Source: Saxidomus purpurata (lineage: Eukaryota; Mollusca; Bivalvia; Venerida; Veneridae). Taken from it: a stretch of 64,000 bases of DNA. The stretch covers positions 1,430,421 to 1,494,420 of the forward strand of contig JAFMSR010000001.1 of the NCBI GenBank assembly GCA_022818135.1. Direction: 5' to 3'. The notes beneath the pieces were generated by a model. It did no database searches. It saw only the letters and a list, made by a program, of their open reading frames with translations, and was not told the origin of the DNA. Positions 1 to 13,364 of the stretch are shown piece after piece. Made by a program: the position numbers and the translations under genes. The first letter of the stretch is position 1; each line of letters begins with the position of its first letter.

Positions 1-3000
1 GCCCACACGAATTGTGGCCTAGTAACAGAATGAAACGACAGACTACTAGACTACACATGGTACATCTCCGTTCAAAGTGCTCTATAGTACGAATCAAGAG
101 AATGCTAATTGACTATTAAGCACAAATGTATGATGTATATTTATGCTCAAATACTAGAGTCACAACTGGCTGTCAAATTCACACATGGTAATACTGTTTG
201 CGGCACAGATAGCGTGACACAACTCACCATGCTTTATTTAGAATTAACGAAATTACAAAATTTCAAAACATATTGCACATCTTAGCATCTACCAGTTATA
301 ACATTCAGAAAAAATAAGAATGTACAACCGTAGCACTGTCAGTCAGATAAGGCAGATAAATGTTGATTCATCATCAACAACAACAGTTTATTCAACAATT
401 TAAGTGCCTGTAAAATTAAAACATGATACAGATTTCAAAGTAAAATGTATGTGAATTTAACACCAACAGCAATCTTTTTCAGCAGTACTTCTATCCTACG
501 ACAGTATTCTATATCAGGCGTGAATCATTTCATCAAATCTCTCAACAGTAGCAACTAATGAACTCAAAACATTAAACATAAAATACTCTTACTCTAGCCT
601 CATTCCGTCTATAGACTGCAATCGATGCGGTCTAATCCCATGGAGAGAGCAACGGAATAATAACCGCTTCACGCACGGTCGAACTGAAAATTTTGGCCTA
701 GGCTTTGAGCGCAGTTATATGATTAATTTAGAAGCAATCAAGACACTGTCTCGGAAAATAGAATAATGTTGGGAAATTTGGTTTCCTGATGAAAAATTGA
801 AGGACTCGATGTGATCATAATTATTTTTATGTCATTCTGTTAGGAAACCTAGGTCACCTTATACAAATGCGTTACAGTATACAGCCAAGACCTTGTGCTG
901 GCCAAGAAACCTAGATAAACAACTTCTGAGCATATGAAGCGGCAATCATATTCGCCTTAAATGGAAGGTTACTGTGCCAAAGCTCGCTATATATCCTCTA
1001 TTTATGTAGAAATTTCGTGCAAAAGCTAAGCAGCTGTGCAATGAAAATGCAATTTAATGGGAGGTAATCCAACAGTTTGTAACGATAAAATCTCCATGTA
1101 TACATTGTCTGTCGATCTTTCGATGTGATCAACAAGACAGCAAAAAGAACGCAAAATTATTCCATTTTAGTGTCCCAAGCTAAAACCCTTACCTCTCTGT
1201 TATAGAATTGTTATGCAACGAGAAAAAGAATTCAAACTAGTGCCGGTACACATTTGTGGTAATATATGCCTACCCAGTACCCAGACGAAACTAAGTATAT
1301 TGTACACAGGCATACAGACACACAAACACAATCTGCAGACACAATATAAGAAAAAGAACAATATAGACAATTGACTATACTTTCGTTAAATCGTACAGCA
1401 GACGACAAACAAAATGAAACAGGTTACCTACATTATGGGCTACATAGGGTACAATACAAATAAGAAACAAGTCAGTCACATGCTGAACTCCGAGACAAGA
1501 CTATCTGAGTAAGCCATTGTTGATATCACAACTGTCATGTCAATTTCAAGTCTTGACAAGCTTATTTAACTCAAGTGCGTGGTATGGTTTGTTTACTCCT
1601 TTTAATGGATTGAGGGATGATTCTTCTAATAAAAGAAAGCAAATTTTCAAGAACTTATTGTTTGTTGCTATAGTTGCAATAACGCGATATCAACAGACGA
1701 CACCAACAAAGAGATAACAACTGATGACACGCCTTTCTTAAGCAGTGACGTCCATGGTCATTTTTTTTTTAAGTTTAACGGGAATTCTTATATGATAAAC
1801 ATAATCGTTACTAGGGGGTGCGGAGAAGTTTCCGTGAAAGGTACTATTGTTCGTATATAAGAGAAAATGTAACAGAAAGTTGTTTTCAGAGTGAATCCGG
1901 ATATTTTTTATTACACCGTTCAGACTAGCATACTCCTTTTTATAAAATTGTTGCTGTGCTTCGACAAACGCCTTTGATACACAACATTAAAATTGATCGC
2001 ATTTCTCCAAGAATTTTTTTTTTATAATAATCTCTTTCCTTGCTATTTCATGGAAATTTACAATTTTGAATTGTCTTTGCTGCCAGCTCGAAGGGAGAGG
2101 AAAACAGACGGTTTAAACAAGAAATTAAATGAAATTGAATCAAAAATGAGAAGAAAAAAATAGTCCCATTTAAAGTGACTCAGTTCACATCCTAAGGAAA
2201 AGCGGTATGTTCAAGTCCACAATAATTGTGAGCGATACATGTAACTGGAATTAATTTTGCCACCAAGATTTTGCAATATTCATGACGGGAGAAATGTTTG
2301 CTGTGTATATAGCCGATTTATATCCTCTTTCTTACATTTGCCGCGAGAAACTGAATGATTTATAAAATCACTGACACGCACATCTTGTATATCGCATTGT
2401 TTTCACTTGTCGTCTGCCTGCGGATGGATATATTTCTGGCTTAAATAGATTTTACTTGGATGTAGGTCATAATATCTCAAACTTAATAACTGATTCTATG
2501 TTTAAGCAAGTTAGCGGCAACCATGCGAAAGAATCGAACCGATGTATAAAACAGAAATACATGTAGTTACAAAATGTAAACAAATATTATGGTTGAGTTT
2601 GCACTTGTCTACTTCATGCAGTGCGTTTAATTAATTTCAAAAAACAACAAAAGTTTAAATGAATAATCAGTCTATTGGCTGCATAAGACAATCATTTATG
2701 TTAAAGTATTGTACAACTGGTCATTGAATTTGTATAGATATGAAACAAAATAACTTGGCACGACATCAAAAATTCGTATTAATCTAATTGTTTTCAGTAC
2801 AGGAAGCGCACTTCCCATGTATATTGTGCCAATTAGGAGAAATGAAATATTGACTAAAATGCATTTACACCACACGCTTAAACGACCATACATATCAATT
2901 TTAGTCAATATGGCGCTGTAAAATACACTAGCAGACGAGGTTTGCAGCTATCAATATTGGTGGTACATTGACACACTTAAGATTACTCAGAATTTCAAGT

Positions 3001-6000
3001 AATAAAACGTATGCGCAAAATGATAAATATAAGTCGTATCAAAGCTGTCAGTCGATGGAAAATACCTTTATGTATGAAAAGTAACAGCAAAACTTGCATC
3101 TTTTTATAATTCGAATTTACTGTATATATAATGGAGAAGATCGTACAATTGACACTGACCTATTTGCAGTAAGTCTTCTTTACTTTCATTAAAAGTACAT
3201 TATTCTCATCATTTTTAATATCCTTGAAACATAGAATATAGCACTGGCTCTTTATTTATCATTTTCCGCATTTGTCTCTCTGTTTCTAAAAGTATATAGC
3301 AAGACATTTAGCGACTCTAAGCACTCTACCACGGAGAGCTTATGTCCCTTTGTTGAGATCAGACGAATTTATTCAAACATTGAATTTTTCTTTTTTTAGA
3401 CATCCCTTGAAAAGAAGATGGTGCATACTTCTAAAACATGAACTATAATGTAATATCCCTTGGTATTAGTAAACATTAGACAACTTTATAGATAAAAGAA
3501 CAAACAGGCAAAAAAGAAATGCAAACATTGCATGTGAACAGTGTGGATTATATATGTTATACTCAATGTGATAATGCATATGTATATGGAATTAAAAAGA
3601 CGTGACAATTCACTTACCAAATAGTTCGTTAAATTTCCTCGTAGAATTTAAAACGCATTAGTTCACGAAGTAATCCCAAAGGAACGAAATGCAGAAAGTA
3701 GTGTCCTTAAAGCGACATTGTAGATTACGCGCACAGAAAATGCATGTAATTCGTACATTTAGCGTTACATAATTAATTAAAATGTTCCCCTTTAGTCGCA
3801 ATTGTCACTGATAACTGTCAAGGCAGATAGTTTTAATAATGTAACTTACATAACTGTACACACGGATAATATTGTAGCTACCTCATACAGTTGCGCCTAT
3901 ATAAATAAGCTGAAAACTCAGTTATAAAGCCATGAACATACAAACATGCGTACACGAGCACTTCTACTGCAAACCTCGGAATTACAATCCACGCCACCGT
4001 TGCCTCAATCAGAAATCCCGAAAAACACCTCTTTTAAAGCGTTCCATTTTCAAAAAAAAAATACTTAAACTTGTTGGAGGTGAACTTTTGCTTTAAACAG
4101 AGCATCGTGCAAACGTTCCATTTTCAAAAGAATCATTCGTACCTATGACAATTTGTCTCAAAATGTATATATTAAATTCGAATTTAATACTAAATAATTC
4201 GCATGCTTAGCCGTTATATCAATCTATTTACCCAATTAAAGAGATTAAAATACCCGCTTTAATTTGTTATCAACTTATTTATTATTGATAAGACAATAGA
4301 TTTCTACAAGATATTTGTTTAGATTTAATAAGGTATTTTAATGATATCTAATTAATTAAATCCCAGCTATCAAATACATTTGCATGGAGTACAATAGATA
4401 GATATAGTCAAAGACAACTTTAAAAATGTATATAAAACTACTTTTGTTACTATACATAAGGCACTATCATATACTACATTTGAAAAGACATGTCATTTTA
4501 AATTTAAAGTAATGGTTTAAGAGGCGTGTTTAAGATTAAACTGTTCGAATAACCTTAAGGAACAAGAGCGGGTTAACTTTTGTGACCTTTATGTGATGCA
4601 TATGACCTTGTGACATCACTCAGTGGTGGCTGTAAACTAATATTTTTTATGATGACTGGCAGGTGACTTATTTTAAAATTTGGTCAATAAACGTACTTGA
4701 TAGTGCAAAAGTAGATATGAGTAAACAAAGGTTGGTTCCTTGGTATCTTTAAATTACTTCTTTTATAGTGTTTTTTTTTTCATTGGTATGGTATATGTTT
4801 GACCTAAACTGAAACTAGTGAAGCATGTGTTGAAGTTGTCAGTTGTCATCATGCACTGACCATTAGTGAAAGCATCTGTAACTGGATGATTGATAATTCG
4901 TTTTTAATTTCTATCTACATGTAATCTCTATTCTAGATATAATTTCTATTCTAAAGTGAACACTGGCTAACTAAAGTCAAATCAAACCATTGAACATACA
5001 GCTTAAAACATTTACAAATTCTAAATTGAAACGCATAAACCACTGTTGCCAGCAACAAAATAACTGAATAATTAAACGCGTTTGAAGAAATTCAATTAAA
5101 ATTGAAATAAGTGGTTAATACAGATAAATCATGTCAACTGAAAGTGTTTTGTGACGTATCATGCTACATATAAGCGAAATTTGTTAGTAGAAATCAGTAT
5201 GATAGGAAATATGTTTTTACCCGTTTTCTTTATTTTAATTAGACCATGAATGCAACTTTAGTTTTAATTCTCGTGTTAATTATCTTGGTTGAGTGTATAA
5301 GTAAAGCAGTCTAAAACTTAGATTTAAAAACGTAATTAATTATGTGATCCGGCTCTACCATTTTTTGTTTTGTTGAAGAGAGGTAAATTCTATATTGTTT
5401 GGTTGTATCCAATATATTTGTCTGTTTATATGATAGTAGATATAGTGTTTTAACTAAACCTAGGACCGGGGTCCAGTTCTAGTGCAATGAAATGTCAGGA
5501 CAAGAAGCCACAGGAACGACACGGAGCATATTGATAACCCTAAGGTATTAATAAATGCAATTGCTAACATATCCACGGATTACATGTCCTCATTAGATGT
5601 ATAGATAGGTAACTGGACGTCTTATCTAAATTAATATGTAACAAAAGCACGACAGAATGTTGTAGTAATCAAATAATTTATAGATTTTGATCATAATCAA
5701 GGTCACAAGTAGAACAATATATCCAGGTCTTCATTGAATTAACACTGGATTAGGGCAATAGAGCAACGCCATAAATTATTCATTATATCCTTTGCATAGT
5801 TAATAGATATACATGCATGTATATATTACTGGTATACTATGGTTAGACAAAGTAGTTTTTATCTCGTGCGATCAATGATTGTATTGTAACAAAAAGTTAT
5901 GATTTATGAATTCTTCAATCAAATATAACAATTTTTTTAAATTCTCATAAGATAATTTAATCGAAGTGTTGTATTGGCGACCTTGTACAAAACAACTTTT

Positions 6001-7290
6001 TTTAAACTTTTGTTTATTGCTAACCTTTGAAGGTAATAAATGAGTTAATAGTGTTAAACATAATATGGTTTGCAAAGTAGGCCTTCCATATATTATACAA
6101 TAATTATCAAACACCTTTATGTGCTATTGAATGTTATATGTAAAAGAAGATAAGCTGTATATGCTTAATACTAATAAACTATATGTTCTGTTCTGTATAT
6201 GTTCTAAGACGAATTCGACAAATACTGGAATATTTGGAAAACAGTATACATGACTGTGTGAATGAAAAATTCTACACTATTGTAAACAATTAATCTGGCA
6301 GGCTCATAAAGATGACAAATAGAAATTAGCGAAAAAACGACAAATAAACGCATTCATGAGCAAAATCTGGGGAGAAGTCCGTTAATTTTCACTAAAATTC
6401 ATCAGTGTAAATCATTTCCACTGTCACACTTAAACCAATGGTTTGTACTCTGTATCCGCTTATTTCTGTTGTACTTACCTGTTTCACACTGACGCAATAA
6501 ATAATTTGAAAATGTAAACTGTCCAAAAATGTCGAGACAGTTCATATCATACATGTATATACGTTGTAACGTTTACTATTGTATATGCTTACTAAATATA
6601 CCATATCTTCAACACTTTATATTTGTAAGAATTGCATTCTACTGCATTAAACTTAAAAAGAAATATGTTATGAGAGCAACCTTGAAAAACATTGAAAATT
6701 CTGCAGGAGAGGGATAAAATAAACGATAAGTTTTGTAACTATAACTTAATTTCATAACTGAACTCTTTTTTCCCCATAGTTTGTGCGGTATCATTTCTTT
6801 TTTTTCCCAACAAATTATACATGGAGCTACGTTGATAAGTTTTAAGGTCAAAGTGCCATATGCGGCCGTACAACTGAATTTGTATAAAATCAGAATTGGT
6901 GAGAAGTATAGCAACCGACTGACACCTGCTTCCTGGAATTCTACCAAAAGAAGGAACTGTGGCGGTCTTGGTCAAACTGACCTGGATTCGAACCAAAGCT
7001 ACGACTGACCTACGGCGACTATATACCTCATGTGTAACAACAGTAGTAAAGACATTCATTTTACACTTTAATATTTTCATGATTGTGTATTGCTTTCACA
7101 GTTACTAAGTTAACAGCGGTTTGAAAATTGCAGTTAGCTCATCTTTCTGATAGACAGAAGTCCACCCCATATCAGTCATCGTCAATCGAAATAAATTTCA
7201 TTATGCGAGGACATTTGCATAACTAAAGAGAAACTCTAATCACGTGACTATGATTCAGCAGTCCGTGTATGCAAAGGTAAATTAGTTACT
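1..7290. other. Gene-poor AT-rich stretch, no supported gene
   Basis: All reading frames are broken at short intervals and no ORF of 60 codons or more shows a recognisable domain or plausible splice partners. It contains many A/T runs and a few tRNA-like B-box fragments, for example GGTTCGAATCC on the minus strand near 6,985-7,000, without a convincing full tRNA or SINE around them. I see no tandem array here. It could be intergenic DNA or a long intron. Confidence 0.6.
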
Positions 7291-7304
7291 CACACTTGAG
7301 GCAT

Positions 7305-7575
7305 TGTCTCAATTCTGCACACACGCACCCAGCAAAAGAAAACATGTAGGGTTCACCATCGTGACTAAGCCGCTGCAGCACAGTGCGAGTTCGTCCCAGG
7401 ATCACACTGTCCTATGTTCGACCTCAACCATGCAATGTCATGGTGACATATTCATTTCAAATTACCTCTCCCTCGCTCTCTTTGATGTTGATCTTGGGTG
7501 AGTCTCGAGAGCGATCAATCGGTCAAGTTGTAAGAACTTGTTGCGCAACCAAAATTATATAAATTACAATATAAA
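7305..7575 (+). repeat. Degenerate SINE-like element
   Basis: A B-box-like GAGTTCGTCCC lies near 7,388. The 3' part (7,498-7,560) carries GTGAGTCTCGAGAGCGAT followed by a TCAAGTTG...ACTTGTT...GCAA tail. The same motif and tail recur at 24,550-24,690, so this is a dispersed repeat and not unique sequence. A tRNA-derived SINE 3' region is the simplest reading. The 5' boundary is uncertain. Confidence 0.45.
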
Positions 7576-7579
7576 TAAA

Positions 7580-10500
7580 GTAAGTTCAACAAAGTCTATA
7601 TTGTAACAGGTTAATACTAATACAATCTTTAACATTTCCGGAGAAAAAAAAGCCCGAAAAAGTTCTCTCGAGAAATGCTTGATTAAATTGTAAAAGCATT
7701 GCAAGAATTAATAAAGCTCTATGTGTGTTAAAGAAGGAGGCCTGCTCGATACAAGCTTATCATCCATCATATTTAAGCCCCCAAGTAATTATATTATGAA
7801 GCTATAATACTTTATAGCAGAACTGAGCCAAACATGGAGCGGCGAGACATAAAAACTAAATGGAATATTCTATTAGTCCTCCATTGGCGGTATTGATTGG
7901 TATCGGAATTAGAACATAAATTCCGATCGTGTTCCTGCGTCGGCTCGCAGGAAATGCGCATGTATGAAAATGTCTAAATAATTCAACATATTGAACAAGA
8001 ACATGACGAGTAGGCGATCTGAGGCCCAGTCATTCGATGTATATAAGGTTAAAAATAAAACATTTGTTTAATGCACATCTATAACACTTTCGTATTACTG
8101 TTACATAAGCAGTCTATAATGATAAATAATGCATGGTGCATCTTTCAAATTCTCAGTCTATCTTGTCGATGCAAGCATGTAATAGGCTGCTTGAAGAAAA
8201 ATATTTCACAGGAGCTTGCACTTCAAATACTAAAACATTTTAAGATTTCATGGTGCAACCGTCTGTTTGTAAGTTAACAAAAACTATTTCCTGACAGCCA
8301 ACTGTACATATCACAATCTCTCTTATCTCTTTTTCAATCCGTATTCTGTTTTTCTGCCTTAATTTGCAATCAGTTGATACGTCTGGTATTTTACAAGGAT
8401 ACTACTGTTTAGAAATTATTTCCATAGTTGAAATATTATGTGGGGGCCTCGTCTGATACATTACATGCATTTAACGATAACTTGCGCCTCATTGACATCT
8501 AGCAACTGTGTTCGTGTCATCCCAAACCCGGAAGAAAAGAAGTACAGCTCAAACTTAATAGCTTCACAAAGGAAATAAACACAAGCACTACCGATAGAGA
8601 TATTTGCAAGGAAACGGACGATTCTTGTCCTCTACGGTCCATCTGCCGGTCCTCATGTGATCTTTGTGAATAGTGCGTACAGAAGTCAATTCTAGTCATG
8701 CAATATTGATGTTTTACTTGCCGACAATGGCGTTTTCTGGCCTCGTTAATACTGAATACCAGCGCATTTTTCAGACAACTTTATTTCAAGTTTATTTCAA
8801 AGAACTCAAAGTCACTAGTGGAATTAAGATTTGCTCTATCCATAAACAAACAAGTGTTTCAGAATAAGTGACTGTATGTCGCTCGTTTAACACGCATGGC
8901 GTATCAAAGGTTAAATACATGTAGTTATGACTCCCCGAGCTTTTAGAGCTGTCATGGACTCTGACGTAAGCAATCTCAAGAAATGATAGTAAGGTTTTGT
9001 AACGCAGGCAGTTTTCTAGTTTCTTACAAGGATGTTTATGCACCGTATATTGATGAATAATTTCATCTTGTCTGAGTCTGATTTTGCAGGAAATATACAG
9101 ATAGTGTTATTTTTTTCAAAAGAATAGTTAAGTTACATATCCTTCTGTTTCCTCGTGCATAGCTACTAACATACTTAAACTCTTTTGCATTGATGCCAAT
9201 GGCCCTTGTAAAAGTTGTTCCAGACAGAGTTAAATGGAGTGAGACAAATTTGTTAACATATTTTGCTAAGACTGATTTACTGAGGGAAACTTAAAACAAA
9301 GCCGAACATCACTAAAATAAAACACTTGTATCGCATCACAAAAACAGATGGTACAAATTTTATTGTGTTTAACGCTGCTCGGTTTCATTTGCCGTTGAAA
9401 ACAAATGAGATACTAATACATAAATATAAATCTTAAGGCTAAAATCAACACTAGAAGTAAACATCTAGGTAGGAATTTGCAAAAATCGATTGAAAAATGC
9501 TGTGTTGAACCGTAGTTACACGAGAAAAAATGACCGCTTGTCAGCACGTGTGATATAGTCGATCGAAAATAGTCTGTGAAAGTTATGGCACATAATGTGT
9601 TTACTTTTTATAGGAACAGAAAAGAATATCTCAGTGCAGGAAAAGGCAAATAAAACGAATGAACGGTTTGGGAGGCATCCTATAGGATATACATGATATA
9701 GGGGTGGAGGCGAAGCAATGACATGTTTCCAAGAAAGCCAAGGAAAGCACATGCGACAACACTTTTGGAACTAAACACAGAGAACTGAATATCTGCATGG
9801 CGCCCGTGGTCTGTTCCGATCCTCTTCCTGGAATGACTTAAGCAAAAGTATAATTTGTACTTTCATGCACTTTAATATCACAACCTTGAGACATACGTTT
9901 CGGGAACGTCAAAAGACCAAACGAAATGTCACATTAAACACGTGTTATATTTACGGTCGAATAACACACCGTGTATATATACGTTCCGGGACATATACGG
10001 TTCACATGCTGGTTTTACGGCACCGCTACACTATATGTTTATATTGGAATTTAAAAAGCGTTTGCAACGCTTTTTTAACAATATTTGTAGTCACTTGTTG
10101 CAAATAAAAAAATATATAGACTCGTGAATTCACAACCGTTAATGGTGGATAAAGTGCAAGAAGACTGAGAGTTTTATAATACAGAACAAATAGAAAGAAA
10201 TAAAAACAATAAACATCTATATTGGCTAACATTCCTCAGTTGCACAAGAGTCAACAAGGTAGAGTTGCGTGATGATTTACTAATGACATTGCCTGACCCT
10301 AGAGATCGCTTCAGTGTTGACATGTACTACAGCATTCTCTTACAAATCTAATACAAGGTTTAAGAATAATTCATGTTATATTGTTATTGGGAAGCATCTT
10401 TAGACGTCATCGTATAGCAGATATACGACGACAAGATGCGAACTTAGTTTTCAGTAAGAAACCTGTATCGTTTGTTTCAATGTGTTTGTGTCGTGCTTTG

Positions 10501-13155
10501 AATTTTTAATTTGGAACTGCAAAACTTTTCCAAATACAAAACTTCTTTCTTATAGCAATCTGCAACTCTAGCATAAAAACATCTTGCTTCAAGTACCAAA
10601 CTGTCAATTGATATACATGTATTTTTCGGCATTCACCTTCAACATTTTACTATATTCATGTATTTACAGTAAGCACAAAACAGCCATGTGTCAGCACTTT
10701 TACTCAAATGCACATTCTTTGGTTAGAAATATTTAGTTGTTTAAATATTAACAGAAGTATCACAGGCTCATTTTGAAAATCCATACATTTTAATCGAAAC
10801 CATAAATGTTGCAAAGCATTTACAAGAATCGATGCAAACAATGTTATTCCGGTAACACAACCTCCGCACTGTCTTTCTCGCTATTTACATATCTCCATTA
10901 TCCATGGGAAATTGCTTGAAAAGTATTAGTGAAGAGATAGTTTGTATAGGAAAAAAGAAACAATTATATGTAATCAGAAATCGCGCCATTGATCGGTGAC
11001 TCGCTTGTTATAATGGAGGTCATAGCTTTATGGACCATGATGATTAAACTGACAAAAGGATGATATAAAAGAACTTAACATTTGAACCTCGTCGTCATAA
11101 AAAGTACGTAACATAGATATTAATGGCAAAGAGAAAAATGAGTGATATTTTTCTTTTTCGGTCAGGTGACCATTTTTTCCAACTGAAATGACATTAAAAT
11201 ATGTATGTTGCGTGCAAACATACTGTGTCGATATGGGAAAATAATTGCACAGTAATCCTCACTTGAGTTGAGTTGCTCGATTTTTGCGTGTTTTGAGGGG
11301 AAACGGGTAACGCACGGGCACCTGCATTAGGTAAATGGTTTTTATCGAAGAAACAGAGAGTAGTTTGCGCTTCAACATGTCAGATGCAAACTTGTTAAGG
11401 ATTTGCAACCCGGAATGCAAACTTTTAATGGAAATCAATGTCATTTGTATATTTGTCGGGCACGAAGTCCAAAATCGATCATGTTTTAAGTTGCCTTTCT
11501 TACATTATAGAGTATAGAAAAAGCCGTTCTGAACGGAATGGTTTACCTTTGAATTTAATGGGATTTGGGAAATTCGACCCTGTTAAATTGAAGAACATTT
11601 GTAATAAAGTGAATAGTAATAAGACGAATTGTTCTGTGAGTGTTGTTTTGAAAAATCTTTTTACCAATGACAACGGATTTGTTTTCTGAAATATGCACAA
11701 CAAGCTTTTCTTTGAATTAAATTAAAAGTATCAAAAATCTGTCATGGTAGTTAGTAAGCACAAAAGTCCTCTGGACCGATGCTTTGATCCTGGATGCTTA
11801 TGTGTTTTCATAGCCTCAAAACACTAGAGATAATATTGTACAGCATAATAACAAAATACTTATGCGGTATTTTTTTTCAAAATCAGATTATACGCACGAA
11901 AAGACTCACGTCTGCACCGACACATTCATATACCCGTCCTATGCAGGGCTATTAATTGGATGACAAAGAAACAAGTAACAACAACTGATTTTTATAAAGA
12001 AAGGGTATACAACACAACTCTTTTCAAACTCCTTAGTCTCATTGTTTGCTGAACAAATTCATTATTGCATGTCATGGTTATAAATGAAATGATGCAAGTA
12101 CAAATAGAAAAAAAACAATTAACCGCTTCGAAGTTTTCCCCCTTTTCACGACACACAACCGTACAGCTACAAGAACATAGTTATTTGCTACGTAAATAAA
12201 TAAAATACATGTATAAAAAGTAGCCGTGTTTAAGATTTGCCACTGATATCAAATAACTGTTCCGTTTTTCCAAGAAAATTCTGCATAAAAAAAACCTAAT
12301 TCTTCCAGTGTTTATTATTGACTGTGTCTCTCTTTCTTGATCAATTATGTATACAATAGCTAAGAAATCCGAGAACCTACATCGTTGCAAGTGTTTCAGT
12401 ACACTTAACTTGCCACTTTACGTTATTCGATTTATTGACTTTGGAGGCCATGTTCGATTACTTGCTTGAAAATCCATTATCCCTTTAAATATATGGATAC
12501 TGCTATTATAATCGACCAAACTATTAACCTACAATCATAGACGAAGGGCATTGTACTTTCATTTTGCAGGACGTGTAAGGAGTATGATCTATTAGCTTTT
12601 TTTGTTATATTCGTTCACGATCCTTTCATGAATATTATCTTAACTCTGTAAATTATTTTCTGGATCGATTTTGTTTGCTTGCAGATTAATCGATTTGAAA
12701 TCTGCCTTTAACTCAGCAGCAATTTTCTATAAAAGAAACTGACGAGAAATAATTTTGTAGACACTTTCATGCAAGTCAGCATAGTGAAATTTCACTGGGA
12801 GAAAAATGTACCACGCACTGTGCTTTTTAGGGCAGAGGTTTCCATCCCAAGGGGATATAATAGTGTTGGCGGTTACCTGCTATAGCGCTGTTGAAAGTGT
12901 CACACTTGTTTTCACATTAACATTATTACGTTTTGCTTTGATGTACGAACTTGTTTACCCAAGTTGGTTTTTGCTTACTTTATATGGAGATCATTAGCGA
13001 ATTACTGGCTGAAACACTTGTACCACAAGGACAAAGTGCTCAGTCTGACACTCGTAGTACCATTTGAAAAAAATGTTCCCTTAGTTGCAACACCATAGTC
13101 AATAGAACTGATACAGAAATAGATATTTCTCATTTTGAGGAAGCGAGTTGCTTCC
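7580..13155. other. Gene-poor stretch, no supported gene
   Basis: Only short ORFs without recognisable domains. A small perfect hairpin (AAAGCGTTTGCAACGCTTT) lies near 10,054-10,073. It is too short and isolated to interpret. Nothing else stands out. Confidence 0.55.
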
Positions 13156-13160
13156 CAAAG

Positions 13161-13360
13161 TCATAAAACAGGAAAGTTACTTACAGTTACCCTTACACAG
13201 TCATAAACCAGGAAAGTATGTCACAGTTACCCTTACACAGTCATTAACCAGGAAAGTTAGTCACAGTTACCCTTACACAGTCATAAACCAGGAAAGTTAG
13301 TCACAGTTACCCTTACAAATTCATAAACCAGGAAAGTTAGTCACAGTTACCCTTACACCA
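13161..13360. repeat. 40-bp minisatellite, 5 copies
   Basis: Five units of exactly 40 bp start at 13,161, 13,201, 13,241, 13,281 and 13,321. Each contains CAGGAAAGT, then CAGTTACCCTTACA. They differ by only a few substitutions, for example TTACTTACAG in the first unit where later ones have TTAGTCACAG. The near identity suggests a young or homogenised array. Confidence 0.9.
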
Positions 13361-13364
13361 CTTC

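Noticed and set aside
6950..7015. tRNA gene on the minus strand
   Set aside because: Only a B-box-like GGTTCGAATCC is present; no matching A box or stems.
11259..11703. Overlapping ORFs around 11.3-11.7 kb
   Set aside because: Short, on both strands, without domain or conserved motif; treated as chance.
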